Notes under the pieces: model-generated
Database searches by the model: none
What the model was told of the DNA's origin: nothing
Seen by the model: the letters and a program-made list of their open reading frames with translations, nothing else
Assembly (NCBI GenBank): GCA_028279945.1
Contig: JANQMT010000016.1
Location: forward strand, 1-22,321
Reading direction: 5' to 3'
DNA: 22,321 nt
From: JAKSCF01 sp028279945
Lineage (GTDB): Bacteria > Bacillota > Clostridia > Peptostreptococcales > JAAYPU01
Program-made: the position numbers and the translations under genes
Shown here: one piece after another, positions 7,938 through 15,846 of the stretch
Position numbering within the stretch: the first letter of the stretch is position 1
Layout: every line of letters begins with the position of its first letter

Positions 7938-9044
7938 CTAGAAGGTAATGGTTTGATGCCGCATGCCTACATTTAATACCAAGCCTACAGCAATCACATT
8001 GGTAAGAATAGAGCTGCCTCCATAACTAATAAATGGTAAGGTAATACCCGTTACAGGCATGACGCCCATCGTCATACCGATATTTTGGAAAATTTGAAAT
8101 GCAAACATACTGAGTATACCGACAACAATAAGCCTGCCATAAGTATCTTTGGCTTTTTTTGCTATTAAAGTGATTCGAAATAAGAAAAGTAAATACAATA
8201 TAATAACGGCTGCTCCGCCTACAAAACCTAATTCTTCTACCAGTACGGCAAAAATAAAATCTGATTCTTGTACCGGTAGAAATTTTAATTTTTTTTGTGT
8301 TCCGTTCCAAAGACCTTTTCCAAGAAAGTTACCCGATCCTATTGCTACTTTTGAGTTCCAAACTTGATAGTTTCCCGGAAGGGTTAAATCTTCCGGATTC
8401 AAATAAGCATCAATCCTTATTTTTTGATGGGCTGCCATAAGACGGTACATAATCGGTATAGACACGACAATAAACCCAATCACTTTCATCAGTAATTTAT
8501 AATCTATTCCTGCTGCGAATATCATGCCTGCTGAAATAAAAATGAGTACGGCCGCATTGCCTAAATCCGGTTCAATGAGTATCAATAAAATAATTGGTGC
8601 ACAGTATAAGACTGATAAAAAAAAGCCTTTAAAAGTGGTGAGTGATTTTTTTCTTGTAGAAAGAAACTTGGCAAAAGCAAGTATGAAAATAATTTTAACA
8701 ATTTCTGAAGGCTGTAAATCCAGCGGTCCTAAATCAATCCAACTTCTTGCTCCGAATTGAACCTTTCCTACACCAGGTATATAAACAGATAAAAGTAATA
8801 TAATACAAAAGACATATAAAACTTTGTCCAATGATTCAAAAAAATTATAATCAAACACCAAAATAACGCCTATGGCAATAATTCCAAGGCCAAAGGCAAA
8901 CGATTGAACGGTGATTTCACGTGTTATATGGAACGATGTATCGTAAGATGTACTTCCAATAAAAATGATGCCTATTGAAAATAAAATAAATATCAATAAG
9001 ATTAGAAATACATCTAAGTTTTTAAATTTACTTTTATCTATCAT
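7938..9044 (-). CDS. rodA: RodA, SEDS-family peptidoglycan glycosyltransferase
   Basis: A 368-residue polytopic protein with about ten membrane helices. RodA polymerises lipid II into glycan strands and pairs with PBP2. The SEDS hallmark VQESDFIFAVLVEELG is present, and its aspartate is residue 262 by my count, the position of the catalytic Asp in well-studied RodA. DLGPLDLQPSE and the C-terminal PFISYGGSS motif are also seen. The short C-terminus favours RodA over FtsW. The ATG is preceded by AGAGG at suitable spacing. It is convergent with minD, 34 bp apart, and I see no good terminator between them. In related genomes rodA often lies co-directionally after minDE; here it is inverted with its own promoter. 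Confidence 0.94.
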   Translation of the reverse strand: MIDKSKFKNLDVFLILLIFILFSIGIIFIGSTSYDTSFHITREITVQSFAFGLGIIAIGVILVFDYNFFESLDKVLYVFCIILLLSVYIPGVGKVQFGARSWIDLGPLDLQPSEIVKIIFILAFAKFLSTRKKSLTTFKGFFLSVLYCAPIILLILIEPDLGNAAVLIFISAGMIFAAGIDYKLLMKVIGFIVVSIPIMYRLMAAHQKIRIDAYLNPEDLTLPGNYQVWNSKVAIGSGNFLGKGLWNGTQKKLKFLPVQESDFIFAVLVEELGFVGGAAVIILYLLFLFRITLIAKKAKDTYGRLIVVGILSMFAFQIFQNIGMTMGVMPVTGITLPFISYGGSSILTNVIAVGLVLNVGMRHQTITF

Positions 9045-9078
9045 AATAAGCCTCTGCTTTTATTATATTCTAATCTCA

Positions 9079-9107
9079 ATTATAACATAGTGGAATTGAA
9101 ATACACA
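9079..9107 (-). promoter_or_regulatory. Extended -10 promoter for rodA
   Basis: On the minus strand TGTTATAAT gives a consensus -10 (TATAAT at 9084-9079) with the TGn extension. A weak -35 (TTGTGT) lies 18 bp upstream. The transcript would begin near 9072, about 28 nt before the rodA ATG. An extended -10 commonly compensates for a poor -35. Confidence 0.6.
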
Positions 9108-9132
9108 ATTGTTTATTTGATGTTTTGCTTTC

Positions 9133-9161
9133 TTGACAGTCTACAAAAAAAACTATAATAT
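9133..9161 (+). promoter_or_regulatory. Candidate sigma-A promoter for rny
   Basis: A consensus -35 TTGACA at 9133-9138 is followed by TATAAT at 9154-9159 (15-bp spacer) or TAATAT at 9156-9161 (17-bp spacer). The start would be near 9168 and the leader about 120 nt. It diverges from the rodA promoter in the same 245-bp gap. Confidence 0.55.
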
Positions 9162-9190
9162 TATACTATATATCTGTAATATATTGGTCC

Positions 9191-9252
9191 ATTGATGCAA
9201 TGCAATAATAATGCATTTAAATGCATTTATCATGACCGAGTGTTCTCGGTCA
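9191..9252 (+). other. Structured leader of rny
   Basis: Three signals are packed together. Near-repeats of TGCAA lie at about 9195-9205. An 18-bp perfect palindrome, AATGCATTTAAATGCATT, lies at 9210-9227. A perfect 8-bp hairpin pairs TGACCGAG (9233-9240) with CTCGGTCA (9245-9252) around the loop TGTT. The hairpin has no downstream T-run, so it is not an intrinsic terminator. It is G+C-rich compared with its surroundings and sits about 20 nt before the rny ribosome site. Function is unknown; mRNA stability or feedback control of rny is an inference. Confidence 0.6.
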
Positions 9253-9289
9253 TATTTATGTAAAGACAGAATAAAGGAGGTGTAGTCTT

Positions 9290-10825
9290 ATTATTAACTA
9301 CTTAGTTACTGGTATTATAAGTATATTTATCGGTTTTCTAATTGGATATATATTCAGAAAAGTGATCGGTGAAAGAAAAATAAGTAGTGCCGAACAAAAG
9401 GCAAAAAACATTTTACTTGATGCTGAAAATAAAGCTGATACTATCAAAAAAGAAATAACCATTGAAGCAAAAGAAGACGCTCATAAACTTCGTGGCGAAA
9501 TCGAGAAAGAAATAAGAGATCGCAGAAACGAAATGCAAAGACAAGAGCGCAGATTGATTCAAAAAGAAGAGAACATAGATAAAAAACTTGATAATATAGA
9601 GAAAAAAGAAGATAATATCACAAAAAAAGAAGCACAGATATATAAAAAAGAACAAGAGTTAGATGGTCTCCATAAAAAGCAAGTTGAAGAATTGGAGCGT
9701 ATTTCCGGTTATTCAACAGATGAAGCAAAAGATTTACTTCTCAATATTGTAGAAAAAGAAGTTAGACATGAAGCTGCAGTATTGATAAAAGAAGTAGAGC
9801 AAAAAGCAAAAGAGGAATCGGATAAGAAAGCAAGAGAAATCATTACAACTTCTATACAAAAATGTGCTGCTGATCATGTAGCGGAAAGCACAGTTTCAGT
9901 AGTTCCTCTTCCCAATGATGAAATGAAAGGAAGAATCATTGGTAGAGAGGGAAGAAATATTAGAGCGATAGAAACTCTAACCGGCATTGATTTAATTATT
10001 GATGATACTCCAGAAGCTGTTATATTATCAGGATTTGATCCTATTAGACGTGAAATTGCAAGAATAGCTCTTGAGAAATTGATTGTTGATGGTCGAATCC
10101 ACCCAACTCGTATAGAAGAGATGGTGGAGAAGGCAGAAAGAGAAGTCAATAATACCATTAAAGAAGAAGGCGAGCAAGCAACCTTTGAGGTGGGGATTCA
10201 TAACCTGCATCCAGAACTCGTTAAGCTTCTGGGAAGATTAAAGTATAGAACAAGCTATGGACAAAATATATTAAAGCATTCATTAGAGGTAGCGCACCTT
10301 TCAGGTATTATGGCTGCGGAGCTAGGCTTAGATATAAAGTTAGCTAAAAGAGCAGGCTTATTGCATGATATCGGAAAAGCTGTCGATCATGAAGTTGAAG
10401 GGACACATGTCGACATTGGAATGGAACTTTTGAGACGATATAAAGAATCAGAAAATGTTATTAATTCTATGGCGTCACATCATGGCGATTATGAGCCTAA
10501 AAACTCAGAAGCTATTTTGATTGCTGCAGCAGATGCACTTTCTGCGGCAAGACCCGGTGCTAGGCGAGAGACACTTGAAACTTATATTAAGAGACTACAA
10601 AAACTTGAGGAAATAGCAAACTCAGCTTCAGGTGTTGACAAGTCATTTGCGATTCAAGCAGGAAGAGAAGTTCGAATTATTGTTAAACCGGAAGAACAAA
10701 CAGATGAGGAGATTGTATTCCTTGCAAGAAATATAAGTAAAAAAATAGAAGATGAACTAGAGTACCCAGGACAAATTAAAGTCAACGTTATAAGAGAAAC
10801 TCGAGCAATTGAATATGCAAAATAA
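9290..10825 (+). CDS. rny: Ribonuclease Y, probably with an ATT start
   Basis: A membrane-anchored endoribonuclease that starts mRNA decay. From 9290 it is 511 residues, the normal family length. Domains in order: N-terminal membrane helix (IINYLVTGIISIFIGFLIGY), long charged coiled coil (about residues 30-190), KH domain with GRIIGREGRN from residue 214, and HD phosphohydrolase domain with H359-D360. The first standard start in frame is GTG at 9362, which removes the whole membrane helix and has no ribosome site. The frame is open back to a TAA at 9272-9274 with no ATG, GTG or TTG. A strong AAAGGAGGTG (9273-9282) places ATT at 9290 (or 9293) at ideal spacing. I therefore infer ATT initiation; a base change or sequencing error at a former ATG is the alternative. 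Confidence 0.9.
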   Translation: MINYLVTGIISIFIGFLIGYIFRKVIGERKISSAEQKAKNILLDAENKADTIKKEITIEAKEDAHKLRGEIEKEIRDRRNEMQRQERRLIQKEENIDKKLDNIEKKEDNITKKEAQIYKKEQELDGLHKKQVEELERISGYSTDEAKDLLLNIVEKEVRHEAAVLIKEVEQKAKEESDKKAREIITTSIQKCAADHVAESTVSVVPLPNDEMKGRIIGREGRNIRAIETLTGIDLIIDDTPEAVILSGFDPIRREIARIALEKLIVDGRIHPTRIEEMVEKAEREVNNTIKEEGEQATFEVGIHNLHPELVKLLGRLKYRTSYGQNILKHSLEVAHLSGIMAAELGLDIKLAKRAGLLHDIGKAVDHEVEGTHVDIGMELLRRYKESENVINSMASHHGDYEPKNSEAILIAAADALSAARPGARRETLETYIKRLQKLEEIANSASGVDKSFAIQAGREVRIIVKPEEQTDEEIVFLARNISKKIEDELEYPGQIKVNVIRETRAIEYAK

Positions 10826-10837
10826 GATTTTATAAAA

Positions 10838-10887
10838 ATCAATGAAAACCCAATTTTCACGGTAGTGAGAATTGGGTTTTTATTGAT
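10838..10887. terminator. Bidirectional terminator between rny and trpA
   Basis: The arms AAAACCCAATTTTCAC (10845-10860) and GTGAGAATTGGGTTTT (10865-10880) pair around GGTA with one G-U wobble. AATCAAT and ATTGATT extend the stem outside. T-runs follow on both strands, so it should end rny transcripts on the plus strand and the trp operon on the minus strand. Confidence 0.88.
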
Positions 10888-10897
10888 TTAGGTAAAT

Positions 10898-11683
10898 TTA
10901 TAAAGCGCTTTTTAATTGTTTTGTAAAATCAGAAACTGCATCTATGACGGTACCGTTTTCAATATTGTCTTCTATTCTTTGAATGATAGCACTTCCGACA
11001 ATTAAGCCGTCTGAAAGGTGTTTTAGACTTTTTATATCTTCTTCATTGGAGATTCCAAATCCTATGGCAAGGGGTGTAGAAGTATATTTTTTAACGCCAT
11101 CAATAAACGCTTTAATGTTAGGGTCAAAGCCGGCTCTTTTGCCGGTAACACCCAAGGAAGAAACACAGTATACAAAGCCGCTGGCATCTTGTACAACCTG
11201 TTGAATTCTATTTTTGGAGGTAGGTGCCACTAAAGGGATTAAATCCATAGAATAGTCGTTCATAAGTTCTTTTAACTCGGTTCTTTCCTCAAGGGGTAAG
11301 TCAGGAATGATCAACCCATCTATAAGTCCTTTAAAGTGATTCAGAAACTTTTCAATACCATAAGCAAACATTGAATTATAATACAATAGAAAAGCTAAAG
11401 GAATATCTGTTTTTTCTCTTAACCGGGCGACCGTTTCTAATATGGTATCAATATTAGTTTCTGATGATAATGCCCTTTGAGACGCCCTTTGAATCACAGG
11501 ACCATCAGCTAATGGATCCGAATAAGGAATGCCAAGTTCAACAATATCTGCACCTGATTTTTCCATGGATAAGACCAGCTCAGTGGTTGTATTTAGGTTA
11601 GGATCACCGCATGTGATATAGGTAATCAACGCTTTTTTGTTTTCTTCCTTTAATTTTTGGAAAGTTGTTTGGATTCTACTCAT
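10898..11683 (-). CDS. trpA: Tryptophan synthase alpha chain
   Basis: This enzyme cleaves indole-3-glycerol phosphate to indole and glyceraldehyde 3-phosphate and passes indole to TrpB. From ATG at 11683 it is 261 residues, a normal length. The catalytic region VELGIPYSDPLADGPVIQ carries the expected Glu (VELG) and Asp (LADG). VYCVSSLGVTGKR and GFGISNEEDI are the phosphate-binding loops. A GTG at 11692 would add three residues but sits inside the GGAGGTG ribosome site, so ATG at 11683 is preferred. It overlaps the 3' end of trpB by 8 bp, implying coupled translation of the two subunits. It is the last trp gene before the terminator. Confidence 0.96.
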   Translation of the reverse strand: MSRIQTTFQKLKEENKKALITYITCGDPNLNTTTELVLSMEKSGADIVELGIPYSDPLADGPVIQRASQRALSSETNIDTILETVARLREKTDIPLAFLLYYNSMFAYGIEKFLNHFKGLIDGLIIPDLPLEERTELKELMNDYSMDLIPLVAPTSKNRIQQVVQDASGFVYCVSSLGVTGKRAGFDPNIKAFIDGVKKYTSTPLAIGFGISNEEDIKSLKHLSDGLIVGSAIIQRIEDNIENGTVIDAVSDFTKQLKSAL

Positions 11684-12869
11684 TTTTCGCACCTCCGTAG
11701 TTGGTTAAAGTATGAATATCTTTATCCCCTCTACCTGATAAATTTAAAACAATAATATCATCAAGGTTGGTTTTAGGTGCCAGCTTCATCAAATAAGCGA
11801 TGGCATGTGCACTTTCTAATGCAGGAATAATACCTTCTGTTTTGGTTAAGTATTTAAAGGCGGATACGGCTTCTTCATCAGTTATAGATACATATTTTGC
11901 TTTTCCGGTTGAGTGAAAATAGGCATGCTCCGGACCAATACCCGGATAATCTAAACCTGCAGAGATGGAATAAACGGGCTGGATTTGTCCGTACTGATCG
12001 TGAAGCAAATAAGTCATCATACCATGTATAACACCAATAGAACCCCTGGTAATGGTTGCTGCATGTTGGTCCGTATCTACACCCAGTCCTGCGGCTTCTA
12101 CACCATAAATTTGAATATTTTTTTCATCTATAAAAGGATAAAATAATCCCATGGCATTACTGCCGCCGCCAACACAGGCAACTAGATAATCGGGTAATCT
12201 GTTTTCTTTTTTTAGAATCTGCTCTTTGACTTCGTCGCCAATGATTCTCTGAAAATCTCTCACCATGGTAGGGTAGGGATGAGGACCAACTACGGAACCC
12301 ATAACATAGAAAGTATTATCAACATAAGTCACCCAATTTCTTATGGCTTCATTGGTGGCATCTTTTAGAGTACCGGTTCCGGAAGTCACAGGATTAACTT
12401 TAGCACCTAACATTTTCATTTTAAATACATTCAGAGATTGTCGTTCAATATCTTCTGAGCCCATATATATTTCACAATTCAATCCAAACATGGCACATAT
12501 GGTTGCCGTTGCTACACCGTGTTGTCCGGCACCTGTTTCAGCAATAATGCGCTTTTTGTTCATTTTTCTGGCTAGTAAAACCTGCCCAATGACGTTATTA
12601 ATTTTATGAGCACCCGTATGATTCAAATCTTCTCTCTTAAGATAAATTTTTCCGCCGCCTAGATTTTTGGTTAAATTTTCAGCAAAATATAGTGGAGTAG
12701 GCCGACCCGAATATTCTTGAACATAGTACCGGTAAGATTGAATAAATTCTTTATCTTCTTTAGCTTTTATATATTCTTGTTCTAACTCATTTAATGCATT
12801 CATTAAAGTTTCGGGAACAAACTGTCCGCCAAATTTTCCAAATCTTTTAGGGATTTCATTTTTAATCAT
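11676..12869 (-). CDS. trpB: Tryptophan synthase beta chain
   Basis: A PLP enzyme that condenses indole with serine to give tryptophan, acting as an alpha2-beta2 complex with TrpA. Its 397 residues are the usual length for the standard TrpB1 class. HTGAHKINN carries the PLP lysine K89, GGGSNAMG is the phosphate-binding loop, and AETGAGQHGVATA is the catalytic loop. The N-terminus RFGKFGGQFVPETLM is typical of TrpB1. The ATG overlaps the end of trpF by 8 bp and the ribosome site (GGGTGAG) is moderate, suggesting translational coupling. Confidence 0.97.
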   Translation of the reverse strand: MIKNEIPKRFGKFGGQFVPETLMNALNELEQEYIKAKEDKEFIQSYRYYVQEYSGRPTPLYFAENLTKNLGGGKIYLKREDLNHTGAHKINNVIGQVLLARKMNKKRIIAETGAGQHGVATATICAMFGLNCEIYMGSEDIERQSLNVFKMKMLGAKVNPVTSGTGTLKDATNEAIRNWVTYVDNTFYVMGSVVGPHPYPTMVRDFQRIIGDEVKEQILKKENRLPDYLVACVGGGSNAMGLFYPFIDEKNIQIYGVEAAGLGVDTDQHAATITRGSIGVIHGMMTYLLHDQYGQIQPVYSISAGLDYPGIGPEHAYFHSTGKAKYVSITDEEAVSAFKYLTKTEGIIPALESAHAIAYLMKLAPKTNLDDIIVLNLSGRGDKDIHTLTNYGGAKNE

Positions 12870-13473
12870 TGAGCTTTCTCACCCTTTCTATAAATCTTTT
12901 CATTTTCTCAAAGTCTTTATATCCATCTGTTTCTACACCACTGCTCACATCAACAACCTGTGGTCTTACAGTTTGAATGGCTTTTTCTATGTTGTCTTCT
13001 TTTAGACCGCCGGCCAGTATGACGAAGTTTTCTTTACTGATATGAGATGCTACATCCCAATTAAAGACTTCTCCTGTACCGCCGTATGCATCTTTAACAT
13101 AGGTATCCAGTAAACAGCCTTTGATATCATACTGATGGATATGCTTCATGTCTTCAGCAGTTTTTATTCTAAAAGCTTTCCAAACATTATGATTGACTTG
13201 ATTGCAGTATTCTGCGGGTTCATCTCCATGCAGCTGAACAATGTCAAGTTCACAAAATTCAGCGATCTCATTGAGTTCACTTAGGGGACGGTTTAAAAAC
13301 ACACCAACTTTTTTTATTTTTTTATCCAGTTTTTCAATGAGTTGTTTGGCTTTGAATTTATCAACTTGTCTTTTACTCTTTGCAAAAACAAACCCTACAT
13401 AGTCCGGCATGAGTTCATTGACATAATCAATATCATTTTCACATTTTAATCCGCAAATCTTAACCTTTGTCAA
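12862..13473 (-). CDS. trpF: Phosphoribosylanthranilate isomerase
   Basis: Catalyses the Amadori rearrangement of phosphoribosylanthranilate, the third step of the pathway. It is 203 residues, a stand-alone beta/alpha barrel not fused to TrpC. KICGLK at residues 5-10 carries the catalytic cysteine. VQLHGDE in mid-protein and the C-terminal DVSSGVETDGYKD phosphate-binding segment are typical. The start is TTG, chosen because the TrpF signature begins directly after it and a GGGGGG ribosome site lies seven bases upstream. It overlaps the trpC stop by 4 bp. Confidence 0.95.
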   Translation of the reverse strand: MTKVKICGLKCENDIDYVNELMPDYVGFVFAKSKRQVDKFKAKQLIEKLDKKIKKVGVFLNRPLSELNEIAEFCELDIVQLHGDEPAEYCNQVNHNVWKAFRIKTAEDMKHIHQYDIKGCLLDTYVKDAYGGTGEVFNWDVASHISKENFVILAGGLKEDNIEKAIQTVRPQVVDVSSGVETDGYKDFEKMKRFIERVRKLND

Positions 13474-14249
13474 TTCAATTCCCCCCTGAGTTCCTTAAAC
13501 TTATTATCGATGGAATCTGACCGCATTAAGCTTTCGCCAATTAAAACACCTTTAACACCTAAATCATGAAGATACTGAATATCAGATCTGGTATTGATGC
13601 CGCTTTCGCTAACCACTAATTTGGATTTTGGAATATGCTTTACGAGATTTTCCGTGTGCGTTAAGCAGGTTTTAAAAGTTTTTAAATCTCTGTTATTGAT
13701 GCCGATGATATCCGAATCAGCTTCCAAAGCCATTTCCAACTGAGGGCGGTCATGAACTTCTACTAAACATGAAAGTTGAAGTCCTTCAGCAATCTCTTTT
13801 AGTTGGATGAGTTCTTTTTTAGATAATACTGCAGTAATAAGAAGGATGGCATCTGCACCCAACGCTTTGGACTGATAGACTTGATAAGGATCAATGATAA
13901 AATCTTTTCTTAATAGAGGTGCAGAGGTGACATCTCTTACTAACTTTAAGAAGTAATTATGTCCTTCGAAAAAGTGATCTTCCGTCAGTACGGATATGAT
14001 ATCCGCACGATTTTGGGTATAAGCCTTTGCAATGAGTATGGGATCAAAATCTTTTTTAATGATACCTTTGGAAGGAGAGGCCTTCTTTATTTCTGCAATG
14101 ATACTAATGCCCTCTTTATCTAAAGCTTTTTTAAAATCTCTGCTTTCGTTACAATTTTCTATTTGTGCGTAAATTTTATTCATGGAAGTCAACTGCTTTT
14201 CATCCCATATTTTTTTCTTCTTATAGGCGATAATGTCATCTAAAATCAT
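13470..14249 (-). CDS. trpC: Indole-3-glycerol-phosphate synthase
   Basis: Closes the indole ring by decarboxylating CdRP, the fourth step of the pathway. It is 259 residues, single-domain and of normal length. IIAEIKKASPSKG holds the first catalytic lysine. LLRKDFIIDPYQVYQSKALG carries the second catalytic lysine region. IGINNRDLKTF and VSESGI are the later conserved strands. The ATG follows AAGGAG with seven-base spacing and overlaps trpD by 4 bp. The separate TrpC and TrpF contrast with the fused enzyme of enterobacteria. Confidence 0.97.
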   Translation of the reverse strand: MILDDIIAYKKKKIWDEKQLTSMNKIYAQIENCNESRDFKKALDKEGISIIAEIKKASPSKGIIKKDFDPILIAKAYTQNRADIISVLTEDHFFEGHNYFLKLVRDVTSAPLLRKDFIIDPYQVYQSKALGADAILLITAVLSKKELIQLKEIAEGLQLSCLVEVHDRPQLEMALEADSDIIGINNRDLKTFKTCLTHTENLVKHIPKSKLVVSESGINTRSDIQYLHDLGVKGVLIGESLMRSDSIDNKFKELRGELN

Positions 14250-15265
14250 GATATAAACTCCTTACTTAGTGTGATGAGCTGGGTAAGCTTTTTCAAAGCA
14301 AGACCTTGGTCAATAGATTGCTTGGCTTTCTCAATGCCTTCAGTCAATGTATTGGTTTGACCGCTTACATATATGGCTGCACCGGCATTTAATAGTGTAA
14401 TATCTCTTTTAGGACCTTGTTCTCCCTCTAAGATACTCAAAAGTATATTGGCATTGTCACCAGGTGCACCACCCACTAAATCTTCTATTTTACCCATTGA
14501 AAAGTTAAAATCTTTGGGGCGAATGTAGTAAGTGAATATTTCGTTGTTTTTTAATTCAGTCACCTTAGTCTCTGTTGTAATGGTTATTTCATCTAAACCG
14601 TCTAATCCGTGTACAACCAATGCGTTCCTTGAGCCGAGATTTTTTAACACATTTGCCATGAGTTCAGTTAGGTTTGGATCATATACACCCAGCACATGAT
14701 TTTTTACCAATGCCGGATTTGTGAGAGGACCCAGAAGGTTGAAAATAGTCCTAAAACCCAGCTCTTTTCTAGGTTTTATCACATTTTTCATCGCTTCATG
14801 AAATCTAGGTGCAAACATAAAACCGATACCAATCTCGTCTACGCATTTTTTGACTTGGACCGGTGTGAGCTGGATATTGACACCCAGGCTTTCTAGTACG
14901 TCAGCACTGCCACATTTGCTTGAAACACTGCGATTTCCATGTTTGACAACCTTGACGCCTGATGCTGCTGTGACAATGGATACAAGGGTGGATATATTAA
15001 ATGTATTTCCACCATCACCGCCTGTACCAACGGGATCTACGGCATATTCATTATCTACTGTTACTTTTAAAGCTTTTTCTCGCATGACCTTAGCACCACC
15101 GGTAATCTCATCTACGTTTTCTCCCTTCATACGAAGTGCTGTTAGAAAGCTTCCTATTTGTGAAGATGGGGCATTGCCTTCCATGATAGCGTTCATGGCT
15201 TGAATCATTTCTTCTTCTGTTAAGTTCTCTTTGTTGATAAGCTTATGGATAGCAAACTTTAGCAT
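14246..15265 (-). CDS. trpD: Anthranilate phosphoribosyltransferase
   Basis: Transfers phosphoribose from PRPP to anthranilate, the second step of the pathway. It is 339 residues with no glutaminase fusion. VGTGGDGGNTFNIST (around residues 79-93) is the PRPP-binding glycine loop. KHGNRSVSSKCGSADVLE is the anthranilate/PRPP site. RTIFNLLGPLTNPA is the family segment in the middle. The ATG is preceded by GGGGGAG and lies inside the end of trpG (7-bp overlap). Confidence 0.97.
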   Translation of the reverse strand: MLKFAIHKLINKENLTEEEMIQAMNAIMEGNAPSSQIGSFLTALRMKGENVDEITGGAKVMREKALKVTVDNEYAVDPVGTGGDGGNTFNISTLVSIVTAASGVKVVKHGNRSVSSKCGSADVLESLGVNIQLTPVQVKKCVDEIGIGFMFAPRFHEAMKNVIKPRKELGFRTIFNLLGPLTNPALVKNHVLGVYDPNLTELMANVLKNLGSRNALVVHGLDGLDEITITTETKVTELKNNEIFTYYIRPKDFNFSMGKIEDLVGGAPGDNANILLSILEGEQGPKRDITLLNAGAAIYVSGQTNTLTEGIEKAKQSIDQGLALKKLTQLITLSKEFIS

Positions 15266-15846
15266 TGAACTCCCCCCAGACTTGGTAAGTTAAGAAAGTT
15301 TCTCAATATTTGCTTGCCACTACTGGTAGCAATAGACTCAGGATGAAATTGCACGCCGAATATGAGATGCTTTTTATGCATTAATGCCATAATTTCACCA
15401 TTGTCGGTTTTAGCTGTAAAGAATAAATCATTCGTATCAGAATTCTTGTCAATGATTAATGAATGATATCGAGTTACTTTTATTGGATTCTCAACATCCT
15501 TAAAAATACCACTTTCATCGTGATAAATCATAGATGTTTTACCGTGGACAAGTTCATTTGCTCTTATGACTTCACATCCATAACTTTCACCGATGGTTTG
15601 ATGTCCAAGACATACGCCTAGAATTGGAATTTTGCTTCCGAATTCATTGATGATATCTTTGCAAACGCCGGTATCTTTTGGAGTACCAGGTCCCGGAGAT
15701 ATAATGATGTGAGAGACATCCATCTTTTTAAGTTGCTTAATGGAAATTTCATCATTTCTAAATACCTGTATATCGGAATTGATTTCACCTACATATTGAT
15801 AAAGGTTGTAAGTGAAAGAGTCATAGTTATCAATAATTACAATCAT
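15259..15846 (-). CDS. trpG: Anthranilate synthase glutamine amidotransferase subunit
   Basis: Supplies ammonia from glutamine to TrpE. It is 195 residues, a class I glutaminase. GVCLGHQ contains the nucleophile C79, and QFHPES holds the catalytic His and Glu. IDNYDSFTYNL at the N-terminus is typical of TrpG/PabA. It may also serve aminodeoxychorismate synthase, since TrpG and PabA are often interchangeable in Firmicutes; no pabB is in this window. The ATG has a strong GAGGAGG site and overlaps the trpE stop by 4 bp, fitting equimolar TrpE/TrpG production. Confidence 0.96.
   Translation of the reverse strand: MIVIIDNYDSFTYNLYQYVGEINSDIQVFRNDEISIKQLKKMDVSHIIISPGPGTPKDTGVCKDIINEFGSKIPILGVCLGHQTIGESYGCEVIRANELVHGKTSMIYHDESGIFKDVENPIKVTRYHSLIIDKNSDTNDLFFTAKTDNGEIMALMHKKHLIFGVQFHPESIATSSGKQILRNFLNLPSLGGVQC

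Noticed and set aside
9233..9252. Intrinsic terminator in the rny leader
   Set aside because: The hairpin is strong but is followed by TATTTATG, not a T-run.
9362..10825. GTG at 9362 as the rny start
   Set aside because: It would remove the conserved membrane anchor encoded just upstream and has no ribosome site; AAAGGAGGTG at 9273-9282 points to about 9290.
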